A DNA stretch of 64,000 bases from Enterococcus florum (GTDB taxonomy: Bacteria > Bacillota > Bacilli > Lactobacillales > Enterococcaceae): positions 117,375-181,374 of the forward strand of contig NZ_BJCC01000031.1 of the NCBI RefSeq assembly GCF_004309355.1, in the 5' to 3' direction. Positions 51,024 through 60,447 of this stretch are shown piece by piece; the first letter of the stretch is position 1, and the number at the start of each line of letters is the position of its first letter. The translations under genes were made by a program, and so were the position numbers. The notes beneath the pieces were generated by a model. The model did no database searches. It saw nothing but the letters and a program-made list of their open reading frames with translations, and had not been told where the DNA came from.

Positions 51024-51698
51024 ATGAGTTATCAAGGAATGAAAAATTTGTTTCGGGTGATCTTGGTCGCCGGTTGTGGCTGGGGCTTGTTTCTGATCTT
51101 GGGAATCGCAGAAGGAACATTTAACCTGACGCAGCTGATTTTTTACACGATCCAAAGTAATTTGCTGGTATTTCTGATTTATGGGTACTTGGTCGTGAAA
51201 AGTGGTGCCTACAGTTTTAGAAAAAGACGGATGGTCAGTGTGGATCTTCCGGCCAACATCATGGGAGCAGTTACGTTGATCATTGTTATTACTGGGTTGA
51301 TTTATAACTTTATTTTGGTTCCTACGATACCGGACACTTCAGACTACGCAGTCAACAATTTATCTGATCTGCTGGTTCACACGTTTACACCGTTAATGGT
51401 CTTTTTCGATTGGGTCGTGTTTGCAGACACGCACGAGACCAAAACGATCAAACCGCTGACATGGACCGTTTTGCCGATTATGTATTGGCTATTCACCATC
51501 GTGCGTGCCCAACTTGCTGGCCCAATCCCAGGGTTTGACAGCGACTATCCATATTTCTTTATCGATGCCGATCATTTAGGCTGGCCGCAGGTTTTTTTGA
51601 ATGTTGCTCTGTTAGTTTTGTTTTTCGTGGCCTTTGGGTATCTGATGAAGCTGCTGGCTTGGCTTTCAAACCGGTTCAAATCCCCAAAACTCAATTGA
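51024..51698 (+). CDS. Pr6Pr-family membrane protein
   Basis: 224 residues with six hydrophobic helices. Motifs TIQSNLLVFLIYGYLV, LLVHTFTPLMVFFDWVVFAD and YPYFFIDADHLGWPQVFLNV are characteristic of the Pr6Pr (FAR-17a/AIG1-like) family, in which the H of the LLVH helix and D/N residues are conserved. Function of bacterial members is not established. It follows glcU by 15 bases and is the last gene of this set; its terminator lies inside the opposing methyltransferase gene, whose end it overlaps by 8 bases. Confidence 0.8.
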   Translation: MSYQGMKNLFRVILVAGCGWGLFLILGIAEGTFNLTQLIFYTIQSNLLVFLIYGYLVVKSGAYSFRKRRMVSVDLPANIMGAVTLIIVITGLIYNFILVPTIPDTSDYAVNNLSDLLVHTFTPLMVFFDWVVFADTHETKTIKPLTWTVLPIMYWLFTIVRAQLAGPIPGFDSDYPYFFIDADHLGWPQVFLNVALLVLFFVAFGYLMKLLAWLSNRFKSPKLN

Positions 51699-52422
51699 AC
51701 TGATTTTCTTGATCGAGGGGCACCAAAAGAAGTTCGTAGCGAACTGATTGTTCGTTACGGGCTTCTTTTTTTGCATCAAACAATTGATGGAGTCGAGCCT
51801 CCAACAGCTCCTGCGGCCACTCATCCTGAAAATAAGCCTGGAAAAAGTCGGATTTAACTGTTTCGGTGGAGGAGAATGAGAAGACCTTTGTTTGATAGGT
51901 CACTTTTTCTTCGTCCAAATACGTCCGATACTCATTCAGCGGATTTGGTTCGTCGACTTTTTCCTCAAAAGGCGAAAATAAGCTGTCTTCTTGTGAAACT
52001 AGACGTAGAAAAAGCCCCCACTTTCTTCCGTGGCTTAATAAAGAGAAAAAGTCATTTTTGGTTTGGATGGACGGTGTCATGGCGGCAAACACGATATCGT
52101 AGACTTTGTTTTGCTTTTCAAGGAATTGCGATTGTTCTTGATGAATCAGATTGACTCGGTCAGATAGAATTTTTGTTTTCGCAATCGCCAGCATAGCGGA
52201 AGATAGATCCACTAAATCGTAATCCGCCACGGCTTGCTGAAAAATCTCCATATAGCGTCCAGTCCCTCCCGCCATATCCAAAAAGGATTTGCAAGGGAGG
52301 ATTTGTTGTTCGATTAAAAACTCGTATAGATGCATAGCGATCGGAAACCTAGATTCTTGTTGGATCGTCTCATATTCTTTTGCAAATGCATCCCAAAATG
52401 ATTCAACTTCGCTTTTTTTCAT
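51691..52422 (-). CDS. Class I SAM-dependent methyltransferase
   Basis: 243 residues. The AdoMet-binding motif FLDMAGGTGRYMEIF is at about 58-72, followed by acidic motif II (VDLSSAMLAIAK) and motif IV (YDIVFAAMTPSIQT). The C-terminal about 90 residues bear no known specificity domain. AAGGAG precedes the ATG. Substrate unknown. Its last 8 bases overlap the opposing Pr6Pr gene, and its 3' coding part carries a plus-strand terminator. Confidence 0.82.
   Translation of the reverse strand: MKKSEVESFWDAFAKEYETIQQESRFPIAMHLYEFLIEQQILPCKSFLDMAGGTGRYMEIFQQAVADYDLVDLSSAMLAIAKTKILSDRVNLIHQEQSQFLEKQNKVYDIVFAAMTPSIQTKNDFFSLLSHGRKWGLFLRLVSQEDSLFSPFEEKVDEPNPLNEYRTYLDEEKVTYQTKVFSFSSTETVKSDFFQAYFQDEWPQELLEARLHQLFDAKKEARNEQSVRYELLLVPLDQENQFN
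51727..51772 (+). terminator. Strong terminator of glcU-Pr6Pr inside the methyltransferase coding region
   Basis: An 18-bp stem with three G-U pairs (AAGAAGTTCGTAGCGAAC at 51727-51744 with 51750-51767), loop TGATT, then a run of seven T ending at 51772. The same bases encode the C-terminal part of the methyltransferase on the minus strand. Confidence 0.8.
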
Positions 52423-52515
52423 GCGGTGCTCCTTACTAGAGATTCAACAAAGTGTATCATGAGTAATAGAGGACTGACAATAAAATGGTATACTAAAAGA
52501 AAAAGGGGGAACCAC

Positions 52516-52899
52516 ATGAGATTAGAGCATGTAGCAATGTATGTCCGTGATTTGGAAAAAATGCGAGAATTTTTTGAGACTTATTTTGAAGCAACTAGCA
52601 ATGAACGCTACCACAACACTAAAACAGGTCTAATGACTTATTTTTTAACGTTTGGTGATGGTGCGCGGTTGGAATTGATGACTCGTCCGGAAGTAGGACA
52701 GTCAGAGCCCGACCTTTATCAAGCAGGATTGATCCATATTGCCTTTAGTGTCGGGTCGAAGGAAAAGGTAGACGCGCTGACCGAGCAGTTGATCAGCGAT
52801 GGCTATCACGTTTTGTCTGGACCAAGGACTACCGGAGATGGCTATTATGAGAGTGCTGTAAGAATCGCTGAAGGGATTCAAATCGAGATCACTGAATAG
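52516..52899 (+). CDS. VOC-family protein (glyoxalase/bleomycin-resistance fold)
   Basis: 127 residues from the ATG at 52516 with AAGGGGG upstream; the frame is open further up but without a start that fits. Two beta-alpha-beta-beta-beta halves: MRLEHVAMYVRDLEKMREFF with a metal-ligand His, and GLIHIAFSVGSKEKVDAL with another, ending in the glutamate of IQIEITE. Similar proteins are annotated as lactoylglutathione lyase-like or as metallothiol dioxygenases. Substrate unknown. Confidence 0.82.
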   Translation: MRLEHVAMYVRDLEKMREFFETYFEATSNERYHNTKTGLMTYFLTFGDGARLELMTRPEVGQSEPDLYQAGLIHIAFSVGSKEKVDALTEQLISDGYHVLSGPRTTGDGYYESAVRIAEGIQIEITE

Positions 52900-52911
52900 A
52901 GAATGAGCCTG

Positions 52912-52943
52912 AAAAAGCGGAACAGGATGCCCTGTTCCGCTTT
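52912..52943. terminator. Bidirectional terminator between the VOC and Mga-type genes
   Basis: A 12-bp perfect stem (AAGCGGAACAGG / CCTGTTCCGCTT), loop ATGC. On the minus strand TTTTT follows, so it is strongest for the Mga-type gene. Confidence 0.82.
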
Positions 52944-52968
52944 GCTATCGGTATGATTGACAAAAAAA

Positions 52969-54426
52969 TTAAAATTTGAGCTGATGACATTTTTCCAACA
53001 AATCCAATAAATCTTGGTGCGAAAAATTCCCATTATTCAACTGGAAATGCGGCGTTTCTGTAAAATGCGGCAAATCTGGTTGATGGATGTTGAAAATCAT
53101 AAGGTCGTAAAAATCGTGCTTGTTCTGTTCATGAATTATTTGGCATTTCACAAACGGCAGACGATTGCAATAACTTAGCGTTTCATGGAGCAAGAAGTAA
53201 TTCGGGTCGGGGAAAATACCCACCCATACAAAGTCTGATCGATCTTCTCTTTTGACATAAGGAAGCAGCAGACTAGTACACACATCCAACGCGTATTTAT
53301 GGCAATCCTTGTGCCATTGAAGTCCCTGCAGTTGATGGACCTGATGCAGCAGGTCGTTGATCGCTAAATACAAATCCTTATGCGGGCCATTGCTGAATGA
53401 GATTTTTCTTTCTTCAAAAATATGCGGAGCCGGAATGGGGACCTTGTTCCACACACGGACCTTTAAAAACGTATTGTACAGGTTCATTTTTAACAGCTGC
53501 ATTTTCCCCTGCGGTGTTTCTTCATGAACGACTTCTCCAATAAATTGATCAAAAACTCCCAGCATCAATTCCTCTAGGTGGTTTTGTTCAATATTTTTAC
53601 GAACGAAATTCAGCCGAAGATCCTCTTTTTCAAAATAAACCGGCCAATAGATCAAATAGAAGTAGAAAAAATGGATTTCCTTTTCTTGAATCTCTGGGTC
53701 CGGATGCCATTCTCTGACTAATCGTTGGATGATCGGACTAGGCTCTGGAAAATAAAAACCGGTCAAGTCCAAGTCGTCTAACACAAAGCATTGCTGCAGC
53801 CGCAGCTGGTTGATGACTAAAAGCAATTTGGACTCTCGAATACTGAGGTTTGAAAGCCAAGGAATCATTCTCTGCTGGAAAGCGAGCAGTGTTGGTCGAA
53901 CCTGTTCCAATTGCAGGAGGTCTTCTCCTGCATTGATCCGCCAGCACAGATTGAAAAACATGCCACGAATAAACGCCTCTGGGCCAGCGATCTCCATCTT
54001 CGCAATATTGATGGTAATGCGATACTCCGATAGAAAGGCTTTGATAGGCTGCAATTTTCGATACAACGAAGAATAACTAATAAAGTAAAGTTCGCAAAAT
54101 TTATAAATGTCATGATCCGGTTTGATCAGGGTCATTAACAAAAATTGATAAATAATGCTTTGCTTTAGCAGAAAGCGCTCGTATTCTCCAATTACGAAAA
54201 CCTCCGAGTTAAAATGAATTTTTCCCGAGTTCGTCAATAAAGGTGTATTGTATAGAGCCATCATATCCTGATTAATTTCTTCAACCAGTGTTTGGATTTT
54301 TGTATAAGAAAATGTACAGCTGGACATCAAAGAGTTCGTAGAAAAATGAGCTTCCCTTTTTTGAATCATCAAACGAAAGATCTGCAATTTTTCTTGAGTC
54401 GTTGTATCCAAAAGCAGTTGATTCAT
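52969..54426 (-). CDS. Mga-type helix-turn-helix transcriptional regulator
   Basis: 485 residues, the typical length. The N-terminal third holds two helix-turn-helix regions (TTTQEKLQIFRLMIQKREAH and SCTFSYTKIQTLVEEINQ; then ELYFISYSSLYRKLQPIKAF), followed by a long helical part like PRD domains and a C-terminal part of EIIB-like character (about 400-485). Mga-type regulators (MafR, AtxA, Mga) control surface, virulence or metabolic genes in response to sugar state. AAGGAGG lies before the ATG. A 950-base AT-rich region is upstream. Targets unknown. Confidence 0.82.
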   Translation of the reverse strand: MNQLLLDTTTQEKLQIFRLMIQKREAHFSTNSLMSSCTFSYTKIQTLVEEINQDMMALYNTPLLTNSGKIHFNSEVFVIGEYERFLLKQSIIYQFLLMTLIKPDHDIYKFCELYFISYSSLYRKLQPIKAFLSEYRITINIAKMEIAGPEAFIRGMFFNLCWRINAGEDLLQLEQVRPTLLAFQQRMIPWLSNLSIRESKLLLVINQLRLQQCFVLDDLDLTGFYFPEPSPIIQRLVREWHPDPEIQEKEIHFFYFYLIYWPVYFEKEDLRLNFVRKNIEQNHLEELMLGVFDQFIGEVVHEETPQGKMQLLKMNLYNTFLKVRVWNKVPIPAPHIFEERKISFSNGPHKDLYLAINDLLHQVHQLQGLQWHKDCHKYALDVCTSLLLPYVKREDRSDFVWVGIFPDPNYFLLHETLSYCNRLPFVKCQIIHEQNKHDFYDLMIFNIHQPDLPHFTETPHFQLNNGNFSHQDLLDLLEKCHQLKF

Positions 54427-55337
54427 ACTAAGGCCTCCTTCAACTAGCTAAAAAACCTATTTTTCAATATTAATTAAAGATTATAAAATGATTTTCACTA
54501 GATTAGTATATCACTAAGTTTAAATTGAATTATTAACATATGTGTTCTTTTTTTGAAAAAAAAATTCTTTCTATGAAAAAAAAAGAAAATATTGAATTAT
54601 TGAGAAACAGAAAATAGGTGTAAAATAAGGTATATAGCGGTTTCATTGAAAAAATAGAGAAACTGTTTTTAAAAATAATAAAAAAATTTGTGAAAAATGA
54701 TTTTATGAATTTTGAATTGTTTTTCTAAATTAAAATAATTATCTTCTTATAATTATGGATAATTTTGTTTTTTCGAAATGAAGTGGACATTGCCAGGTTA
54801 CTCTTTTTCACTATTGGGATTGCGCTTTTTTTTTTTGCGCTTCTTTTTTTGAAAAGCAGAAGGTTCGATTTGGATAGTTGAATTGTGGCTATCCTTAATG
54901 AAATGATGTCTCATTATTCAAGTGATCACAAACAGCTTTCCACTTTTCTTCCTCTTAGCGATCTGATCAATCTATAAGCCTGTGAGGGATTGAAGGATTG
55001 CTATCCTATCTCTATAATATCATGAAAATTTATTTTTATTAGAATATTTTTTAAGATAAGAAAGCTAAATTTCTTTATTTTCTAAAAAATAAACCGTAAA
55101 TAAAATAAGATTACGTTTTATTGGGTCTAATATGAAGCAGGGTTGATATTTTTTCGTTATTTAAGCGTGCGAAAATGTACGAAAACTTATATAAATAAAA
55201 AACTGAAATTTGCCGTTTTGGATAATAGCCGATTCTTTCAAAAGAATCTTTAAAATTGTCAATTTTAATAAATGGATTGAAGGATAAAGAAAAAATATCT
55301 TTACATGCCGGATAACGTATGTAATAATTTTTTAAAT
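54427..55337. other. AT-rich intergenic region of about 900 bases
   Basis: No supported gene. Several homopolymer runs occur (for example T-rich 54826-54850, flanked by GCGC on both sides). A perfect palindrome GATTCTTT-CA-AAAGAATC is at 55231-55248. A minus-strand frame (55111-55632) runs from here into the ABC gene, but half of it is only antisense to that gene and its composition is poor, so it is not called. Curvature or binding sites for the Mga-type regulator are possible. Confidence 0.5.
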
Positions 55338-55356
55338 GATATTGAGAATCATTTTC
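55338..55356. promoter_or_regulatory. Fur box before the ABC transporter genes
   Basis: GATATTGAGAATCATTTTC matches 16 of 19 bases of the classical Fur box GATAATGATAATCATTATC. It ends 24 bases before the start codon of the first ABC gene, so Fur-iron would block transcription or its start. Confidence 0.75.
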
Positions 55357-55380
55357 AATTAAAGGAGATGGAAAGTCTTT

Positions 55381-57099
55381 ATGGAAAAAGCAAGTGTGGG
55401 GTATTTGTTTAAACTGGCTGGCAAATCGAGTTTTTTGCTTTTGCTGTCGGCCTTGTTCAGTATTATTTCCGGTATTATGGATTTTGTTCCGTTGGCGATG
55501 CTTTACCGGGTCTTGCTGTTTTTGTTTGGAGATCAGCCGAATATCGAATTGGCCAAACAATATGCATTGTACGCCGTTATTGCCATTATTGTTAAGTTCG
55601 TGACGCTTTTGATCAGTGGTGCATTGTCGCATATCGGAGCGTTCAACACATTGTATGAAATACGTAAACGATTAAGTATCCATATCGCTGCGCTGCATTT
55701 AGGCTTTTTTACGAAGACCACTTCTGGCAAGCTGAAGAAGACGATCATCGAGGACACTGAAAGGATCGAGACGATGTTGGCCCATCAGGTACCAGATCTG
55801 GCAAAAGCGGCGATTGTTCCTTTAGTGATGTTTGGCTATTTATGTACGTTGAACGGTTGGCTGGCATCGTTTCTGCTAATGCCAATTTTGATCGGTGCTG
55901 TCGTGTTGGCTTTGGGAATGCGCTCAAGCAGCAAGTATATGGCCTGGTACCATAGACTGGTTGGACAATTAAATTCGGCGATCATGCAGTTTATCAATGG
56001 AATGAATGTGATGAAGTCCTTTAATGTCACTGCAAAAGGCTTTAAACAATATTCTGACACTGTGGAAGAATACCATGACATGTGGAGTGAGTGTACGAAA
56101 GCGCAGGCTTGGTCATACGGGACTTTTCTAGTATTGATCGAATCAGGGCTGTTATTCAGTTTTCCTGCTGGGGGGGTTCTCTATTTACAGGGCCGTGTCG
56201 ATTTGCCGACTTTTCTTTTTTTCCTAGTGATGAGCATCGTCTTTCTATCTTCTTTGAAAAGTTTAAGCGGATTCGCTGTTGCGATCAGTCAAATTATGAC
56301 TGGAACAGAAAAAATCAAGGAGATCATGGACTTGCCGCAGCAAACATTTGGTTCGAACCATTCATCACTGGATGCGGTGACAGTAGCATTTGACCACGTG
56401 CATTTTTCATATGAACAAGATGAGGTTCTCCACGATGTTTCTTTAGAAATACCCGCGAATACACTCACCGCTTTTGTCGGGGTTTCTGGTTCAGGCAAAT
56501 CCACGACTGCTCAGCTTGTTCCGCGATTTTGGGATATTCAAAAAGGCAAGATTTTATTGAATGGGCAACCTGTAGAAGACTTCGATGAAGCAAGCCTAAT
56601 GGAGTCCATGAGCTTTGTTTTTCAGGATGCGTTTATGCTGAGTGACACGATTCGAATGAATATTGCTGTTGGAAAAGAGGATGTGAAGGATGAAGACATT
56701 TACAAAGCTGCCAAGGCCGCTCAAATCCACGACTTCATCATGAGCCTGCCAGATGGATATGATACCGTCATGGGTGAAGCGGGTATCAAAATGTCCGGTG
56801 GTGAGAAGCAGCGGGTTTGTATTGCCCGAGCTATTTTAAAAGATGCGCCTTTAGTGATTTTTGATGAAGCCACCAGTTTTACAGATATTGAAAATGAACG
56901 AAAAATCCAATTAGCACTAAATGAGCTGTTGCAGAACAAAACGACTATCATGATCGCTCATCGTTTAAATACAATCAAACATGCCGATCAGATCTGCGTA
57001 TTTGACCAAGGAAAAATTGTTGAACGAGGGACTCATGAAGAACTGCTGCATAGACATGGAACTTATGCCAAGCTCTGGGCAATCTATTCCGAAGAGTAA
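55381..57099 (+). CDS. ABC transporter, fused membrane and ATPase domains (siderophore-type, subunit 1)
   Basis: 572 residues. Residues about 1-320 form the six-helix membrane domain and about 335-570 the ATPase: Walker A GVSGSGKSTTA, Q-loop FVFQDAF, signature MSGGEKQRV, Walker B LVIFDEATS, then FTD where most have ALD, and switch His in IAHRLN. Together with the next gene it makes a heterodimer. The exporter-like fold is shared by the iron-siderophore importers YbtP/YbtQ and IrtA/IrtB; the Fur box upstream favours iron uptake. AAAGGAG lies 13 bases before the ATG, a long distance. Confidence 0.85.
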   Translation: MEKASVGYLFKLAGKSSFLLLLSALFSIISGIMDFVPLAMLYRVLLFLFGDQPNIELAKQYALYAVIAIIVKFVTLLISGALSHIGAFNTLYEIRKRLSIHIAALHLGFFTKTTSGKLKKTIIEDTERIETMLAHQVPDLAKAAIVPLVMFGYLCTLNGWLASFLLMPILIGAVVLALGMRSSSKYMAWYHRLVGQLNSAIMQFINGMNVMKSFNVTAKGFKQYSDTVEEYHDMWSECTKAQAWSYGTFLVLIESGLLFSFPAGGVLYLQGRVDLPTFLFFLVMSIVFLSSLKSLSGFAVAISQIMTGTEKIKEIMDLPQQTFGSNHSSLDAVTVAFDHVHFSYEQDEVLHDVSLEIPANTLTAFVGVSGSGKSTTAQLVPRFWDIQKGKILLNGQPVEDFDEASLMESMSFVFQDAFMLSDTIRMNIAVGKEDVKDEDIYKAAKAAQIHDFIMSLPDGYDTVMGEAGIKMSGGEKQRVCIARAILKDAPLVIFDEATSFTDIENERKIQLALNELLQNKTTIMIAHRLNTIKHADQICVFDQGKIVERGTHEELLHRHGTYAKLWAIYSEE

Positions 57100-57147
57100 G
57101 AGCTTCATGTCAGAAGCGTTTTTGATAAGAGACAAGGAGGAACAAAC

Positions 57148-58914
57148 ATGATCAGTATTATGAGGAATATTCGTTCTGTGATTGGTGACAATACAAAACT
57201 GCTGCGCCAGCCCATCGCGTTAGCGATCATTGATGCGATGTTGAATATGGTGTTTTATTCGATTATGATTTTGACGATTGTTCGTTTGGTGAGTGATCGG
57301 TTTACTGAAACATTTTTTTATGGGGGGATCGCAATACTTGTGATTGTTTTTGTGATTCGCACCTTGCTCGCTCGCTATAGTTTTCGTTCTCTGCAAACGA
57401 ACGGTTCAGTCATCGCGACTGAATTACGCCTGCAGTTAGCAGAGCATGTGAGAGGATTGAATTCAGGCTACTTCAATCAAAACAGTGTGGGTCGTCTAAC
57501 CAGCTATTTTTCTACTGATATTGCTGATTTTGAGCAGGTATTGACCCATCATCTGACCGACTTTGTCAAAGCGATTTTCGGCGTCTGCGTTTGCATGCTG
57601 GGCGCTTTGATTATCGATTTTCGTTTTGCCGGAGTATTAGTCGTCATGATCGCAGTAGCTTTGCCTTTGATGATCAAAGGCGGCGCAGTTGGTCACAAGA
57701 TTGCGCCTGAGCATCGCGAAAAGATCAACGCAGTCATTTCCAGAGTGGTTGAGTATATCAACGGGATCAAAACGTTTCGTTTGTATCAGCTGACTGGGAC
57801 GAAATTTAAACGGCTGGACCGCTCATTCAATGAGCTGAAAAAATCTTCGATCCGTGTGGAGCTGTCAATGATGCCTTACGTGATGATTTTTTCAACAATC
57901 GTTTCATTGATGATCCCGGTAGCTCTGGTATGGGGAACCAATTTACTAGTGCAGGGAAATTCGACTCCAGAACAATATGTCGCTGTTCTGATGCTTAGTG
58001 TTTCTACATCGAGCCAATTGATGGTAATCGGGATGTTGTACCCTGAATTAAAATATTTAGCGAAATCAGCAGACAATCTGCGGATAATCTTTGAAACGAA
58101 GCCGTTAGCTTATACGAAAGAGCACTTCGCAGCACCAGAGCACACCATTGCATTTGAAAATGTCTCCTTCAGCTACGAAAACGATGTGGCTGTTTTGAAG
58201 AATGTGACGTTTACTGTGGACAATGGAAAAACCACTGCCTTGGTGGGGCCCTCAGGTTCCGGGAAATCAACAGTGATCAATCTGATTTCCCGTTTCTGGG
58301 ATGTTTCGGAAGGAACGATCACTATTGGCGGAGAAAATGTTCGGGATGTTCGTCCAGACGCGTTGACAGAAGAAATCACCTGTGTGATGCAGGATGTCTA
58401 TTTGTTCAATGATACGATTTTGAATAATATCCGTATGGCGAAACCGACAGCATCGATGGAAGAAGTAGTAGAAGCGAGTCGGTTGGCGAATTGCCATGAA
58501 TTCATCCTGCAGATGGAAGATGGGTATGATACGCTCGTCGGTGAGGGCGGTTCTACTCTTTCAGGCGGGGAGAAGCAGCGTATCTCGATCGCTCGTGCTT
58601 TGTTAAAGGATGCGCCGGTGGTATTGTTAGATGAATCAACCTCCAGTCTGGATGCCGACAATGAAAAAGAAATCAATCTAGCATTGGATCGTCTGATGAA
58701 GCGTAAAACGGTCGTGGTCATCGCCCATCGCTTGAATACAATCGTGAATGCGGATCAAATCATTGTTTTAACAGATGGTGAAATCTTGGAACAAGGCACC
58801 CACCAAGACCTGTGTGCTTCAGAGGGCTGGTATGCGCGAATGATCCACGAACAAAGGATAGCGCGCCAATGGGTCGTGGGTGAACCGCTGCACTCCTTAG
58901 AGGAAGCAAACTAA
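57148..58914 (+). CDS. ABC transporter, fused membrane and ATPase domains (siderophore-type, subunit 2)
   Basis: 588 residues. Six-helix membrane domain (about 1-320) and ATPase: Walker A GPSGSGKSTVI, signature LSGGEKQRI, Walker B VVLLDESTSSLD, switch His in IAHRLN. Walker B ends with DES instead of the usual DEA, but the catalytic Glu is kept, as in the partner, so both ATP sites may be active. AAGGAGG precedes the ATG, 48 bases after the first subunit gene. Probably makes the heterodimeric iron-siderophore transporter with it. No siderophore synthesis genes are in the window, so a foreign siderophore may be used. Confidence 0.85.
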   Translation: MISIMRNIRSVIGDNTKLLRQPIALAIIDAMLNMVFYSIMILTIVRLVSDRFTETFFYGGIAILVIVFVIRTLLARYSFRSLQTNGSVIATELRLQLAEHVRGLNSGYFNQNSVGRLTSYFSTDIADFEQVLTHHLTDFVKAIFGVCVCMLGALIIDFRFAGVLVVMIAVALPLMIKGGAVGHKIAPEHREKINAVISRVVEYINGIKTFRLYQLTGTKFKRLDRSFNELKKSSIRVELSMMPYVMIFSTIVSLMIPVALVWGTNLLVQGNSTPEQYVAVLMLSVSTSSQLMVIGMLYPELKYLAKSADNLRIIFETKPLAYTKEHFAAPEHTIAFENVSFSYENDVAVLKNVTFTVDNGKTTALVGPSGSGKSTVINLISRFWDVSEGTITIGGENVRDVRPDALTEEITCVMQDVYLFNDTILNNIRMAKPTASMEEVVEASRLANCHEFILQMEDGYDTLVGEGGSTLSGGEKQRISIARALLKDAPVVLLDESTSSLDADNEKEINLALDRLMKRKTVVVIAHRLNTIVNADQIIVLTDGEILEQGTHQDLCASEGWYARMIHEQRIARQWVVGEPLHSLEEAN

Positions 58915-58950
58915 AAAATTGGGCTCAGAGATTTCTCTAAGCCCAATTTT
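58913..58950. terminator. Bidirectional terminator between ABC and APC genes
   Basis: AATTGGGCTCAGAG pairs with CTCTAAGCCCAATT (one mismatch), loop ATTT, with A-run before and T-run after. Serves both convergent units. Confidence 0.85.
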
Positions 58951-60384
58951 CTAATTTTTCCGCTCTCGTTTGGCAATCATAGGCAGGATCATGCCGAGCA
59001 AAATCAAAACGAAGGGTGTGACGATGTTTGAAATCAATTGGAACATCCAAGATTTTGGATCAGCAGCATAGTCGACTTTCGGGATCATTCCTAAAATACA
59101 CGCAAACGCCGTAAAGGCAAAGCACCAAAAGCCAACCAGAAATCCCAGCTTCGGATTTTTGATAAATTTGTATTCAGAATCAAATCGATTGATCTGTTTA
59201 TTCAGCATCATGTAGGCAAAGAAAACCCAAATGTAACGCATTGGCATGACGACAGAATTTAGGTTTGTCAGCCATTTGACCAGTTCGCTCATATTCTGGA
59301 TGCCGAAGACAGGCAGAATAATGATGATGCTGACTAAAATACCTGTCAGGAAATAACCATTGATCAAGGTCCCTTTTCGATTTTGTTTGCGAAGCCATTG
59401 TGGAACAAAATCAGGATCGGCATCAGAAAGCAAAATCTTCAACGGCGCATCGATCGAAAAAGCCAGCGCAGAAGATTGAACAGCCGTCTGTGCCAAGCCA
59501 TAGATGATCATTAACAGGTTTCCTACTCCGAAATGCTTGCCTAAAATTTGAAAAGCACTGTAGGCTCCATTTGCCATCAAATCATCTGGGATGTTGTTGC
59601 TGTTGAACAACATAGCCATGGCTACTGATCCCAACACTGCACTGATTCCAATCATGGTCGCCATAAAAATCATTGCTTTGGGAAAGTTTTTGGTCGGACG
59701 ATCAATGGAATTGACATATGGTGAAATTTTTTCGGCACCGCCGACAGCAAACACTAACATTGAAATTGTTGCGAAATACCCTAAATTAAAATCAGGAATG
59801 TAGGTTTTAAGGTTTCCCATGTCTGGAGTTGCCGCGTTAAAAGTCGGGTCCATCAATGGGATTGATACCGCCAAGATAATGAAAAGGATCGACATGATTA
59901 GCATTCCTGATCCAGCGACACTTCCAATTACTTTTAGCGTGGTCAAGCCTTTTGTCGAAAGAAACAAAAAAACGAGAAAGATCAATAACGAAATAAGAGC
60001 AACGACTTGCACACTCATGTTGGTCGCCACATCGCCATTGCCTTTGACTACCCATCCAAGTGCGATCAGCACCGACTGTGGTTTTTGTGCCAAATAGGTA
60101 ATGTGGACTACCCAATAAGTCCAAGCAGCATAATAAGCGACTTTTCGTTTTCCAGTGGTTTCCTTGATCCAGGAGCTGACACCGCCGGCACTGTTTTTAA
60201 AGGTCGATCCCAGCTGACCAACGATCAACGCATAAGGTATAAAGTAAAGCAGCATGATTAAGATCCATGAGGTGACGACAGATACTCCTTGTTGTGCATA
60301 GTTGTTGACCACGTTTCCGAATCCCCAGACCATACTAAATGCGATCATCGAGACCGTAAACCAACGTATTTTTTTCTTGCTCAT
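58951..60384 (-). CDS. APC-family amino acid permease (YjeM / glutamate-GABA antiporter-like)
   Basis: 477 residues with 12 hydrophobic helices. GFGNVVNNYAQQG near the first helix, LLYFIPYALIVGQLGSTFKN and FAVGGAEKISPYVNSIDRPT match the YjeM-type group of the APC superfamily. It is the second such permease in the window (other at 31223-32716), with clearly different sequence. GGGGGGAAG precedes the ATG. Substrate unknown, probably an amino acid. Convergent with the ABC transporter genes. Confidence 0.83.
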   Translation of the reverse strand: MSKKKIRWFTVSMIAFSMVWGFGNVVNNYAQQGVSVVTSWILIMLLYFIPYALIVGQLGSTFKNSAGGVSSWIKETTGKRKVAYYAAWTYWVVHITYLAQKPQSVLIALGWVVKGNGDVATNMSVQVVALISLLIFLVFLFLSTKGLTTLKVIGSVAGSGMLIMSILFIILAVSIPLMDPTFNAATPDMGNLKTYIPDFNLGYFATISMLVFAVGGAEKISPYVNSIDRPTKNFPKAMIFMATMIGISAVLGSVAMAMLFNSNNIPDDLMANGAYSAFQILGKHFGVGNLLMIIYGLAQTAVQSSALAFSIDAPLKILLSDADPDFVPQWLRKQNRKGTLINGYFLTGILVSIIIILPVFGIQNMSELVKWLTNLNSVVMPMRYIWVFFAYMMLNKQINRFDSEYKFIKNPKLGFLVGFWCFAFTAFACILGMIPKVDYAADPKSWMFQLISNIVTPFVLILLGMILPMIAKRERKN

Positions 60385-60447
60385 TCTTCTTCCCCCCAGC
60401 CATTAGGACAAAATTTTTGAAAAACGGTTACATTTAGTGGTAGAGCC

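Noticed and set aside
54826..54850. GCGC-flanked T-run as an intrinsic terminator
   Set aside because: Arms of only four bases around the T-run cannot form a stable stem-loop followed by a T-tail.
55111..55632. Minus-strand frame of 173 codons before and into the first ABC gene
   Set aside because: Its N-terminal half is antisense to a clear ABC transporter gene, the composition is poor (N, Q, K-rich) and there is no ribosome site.
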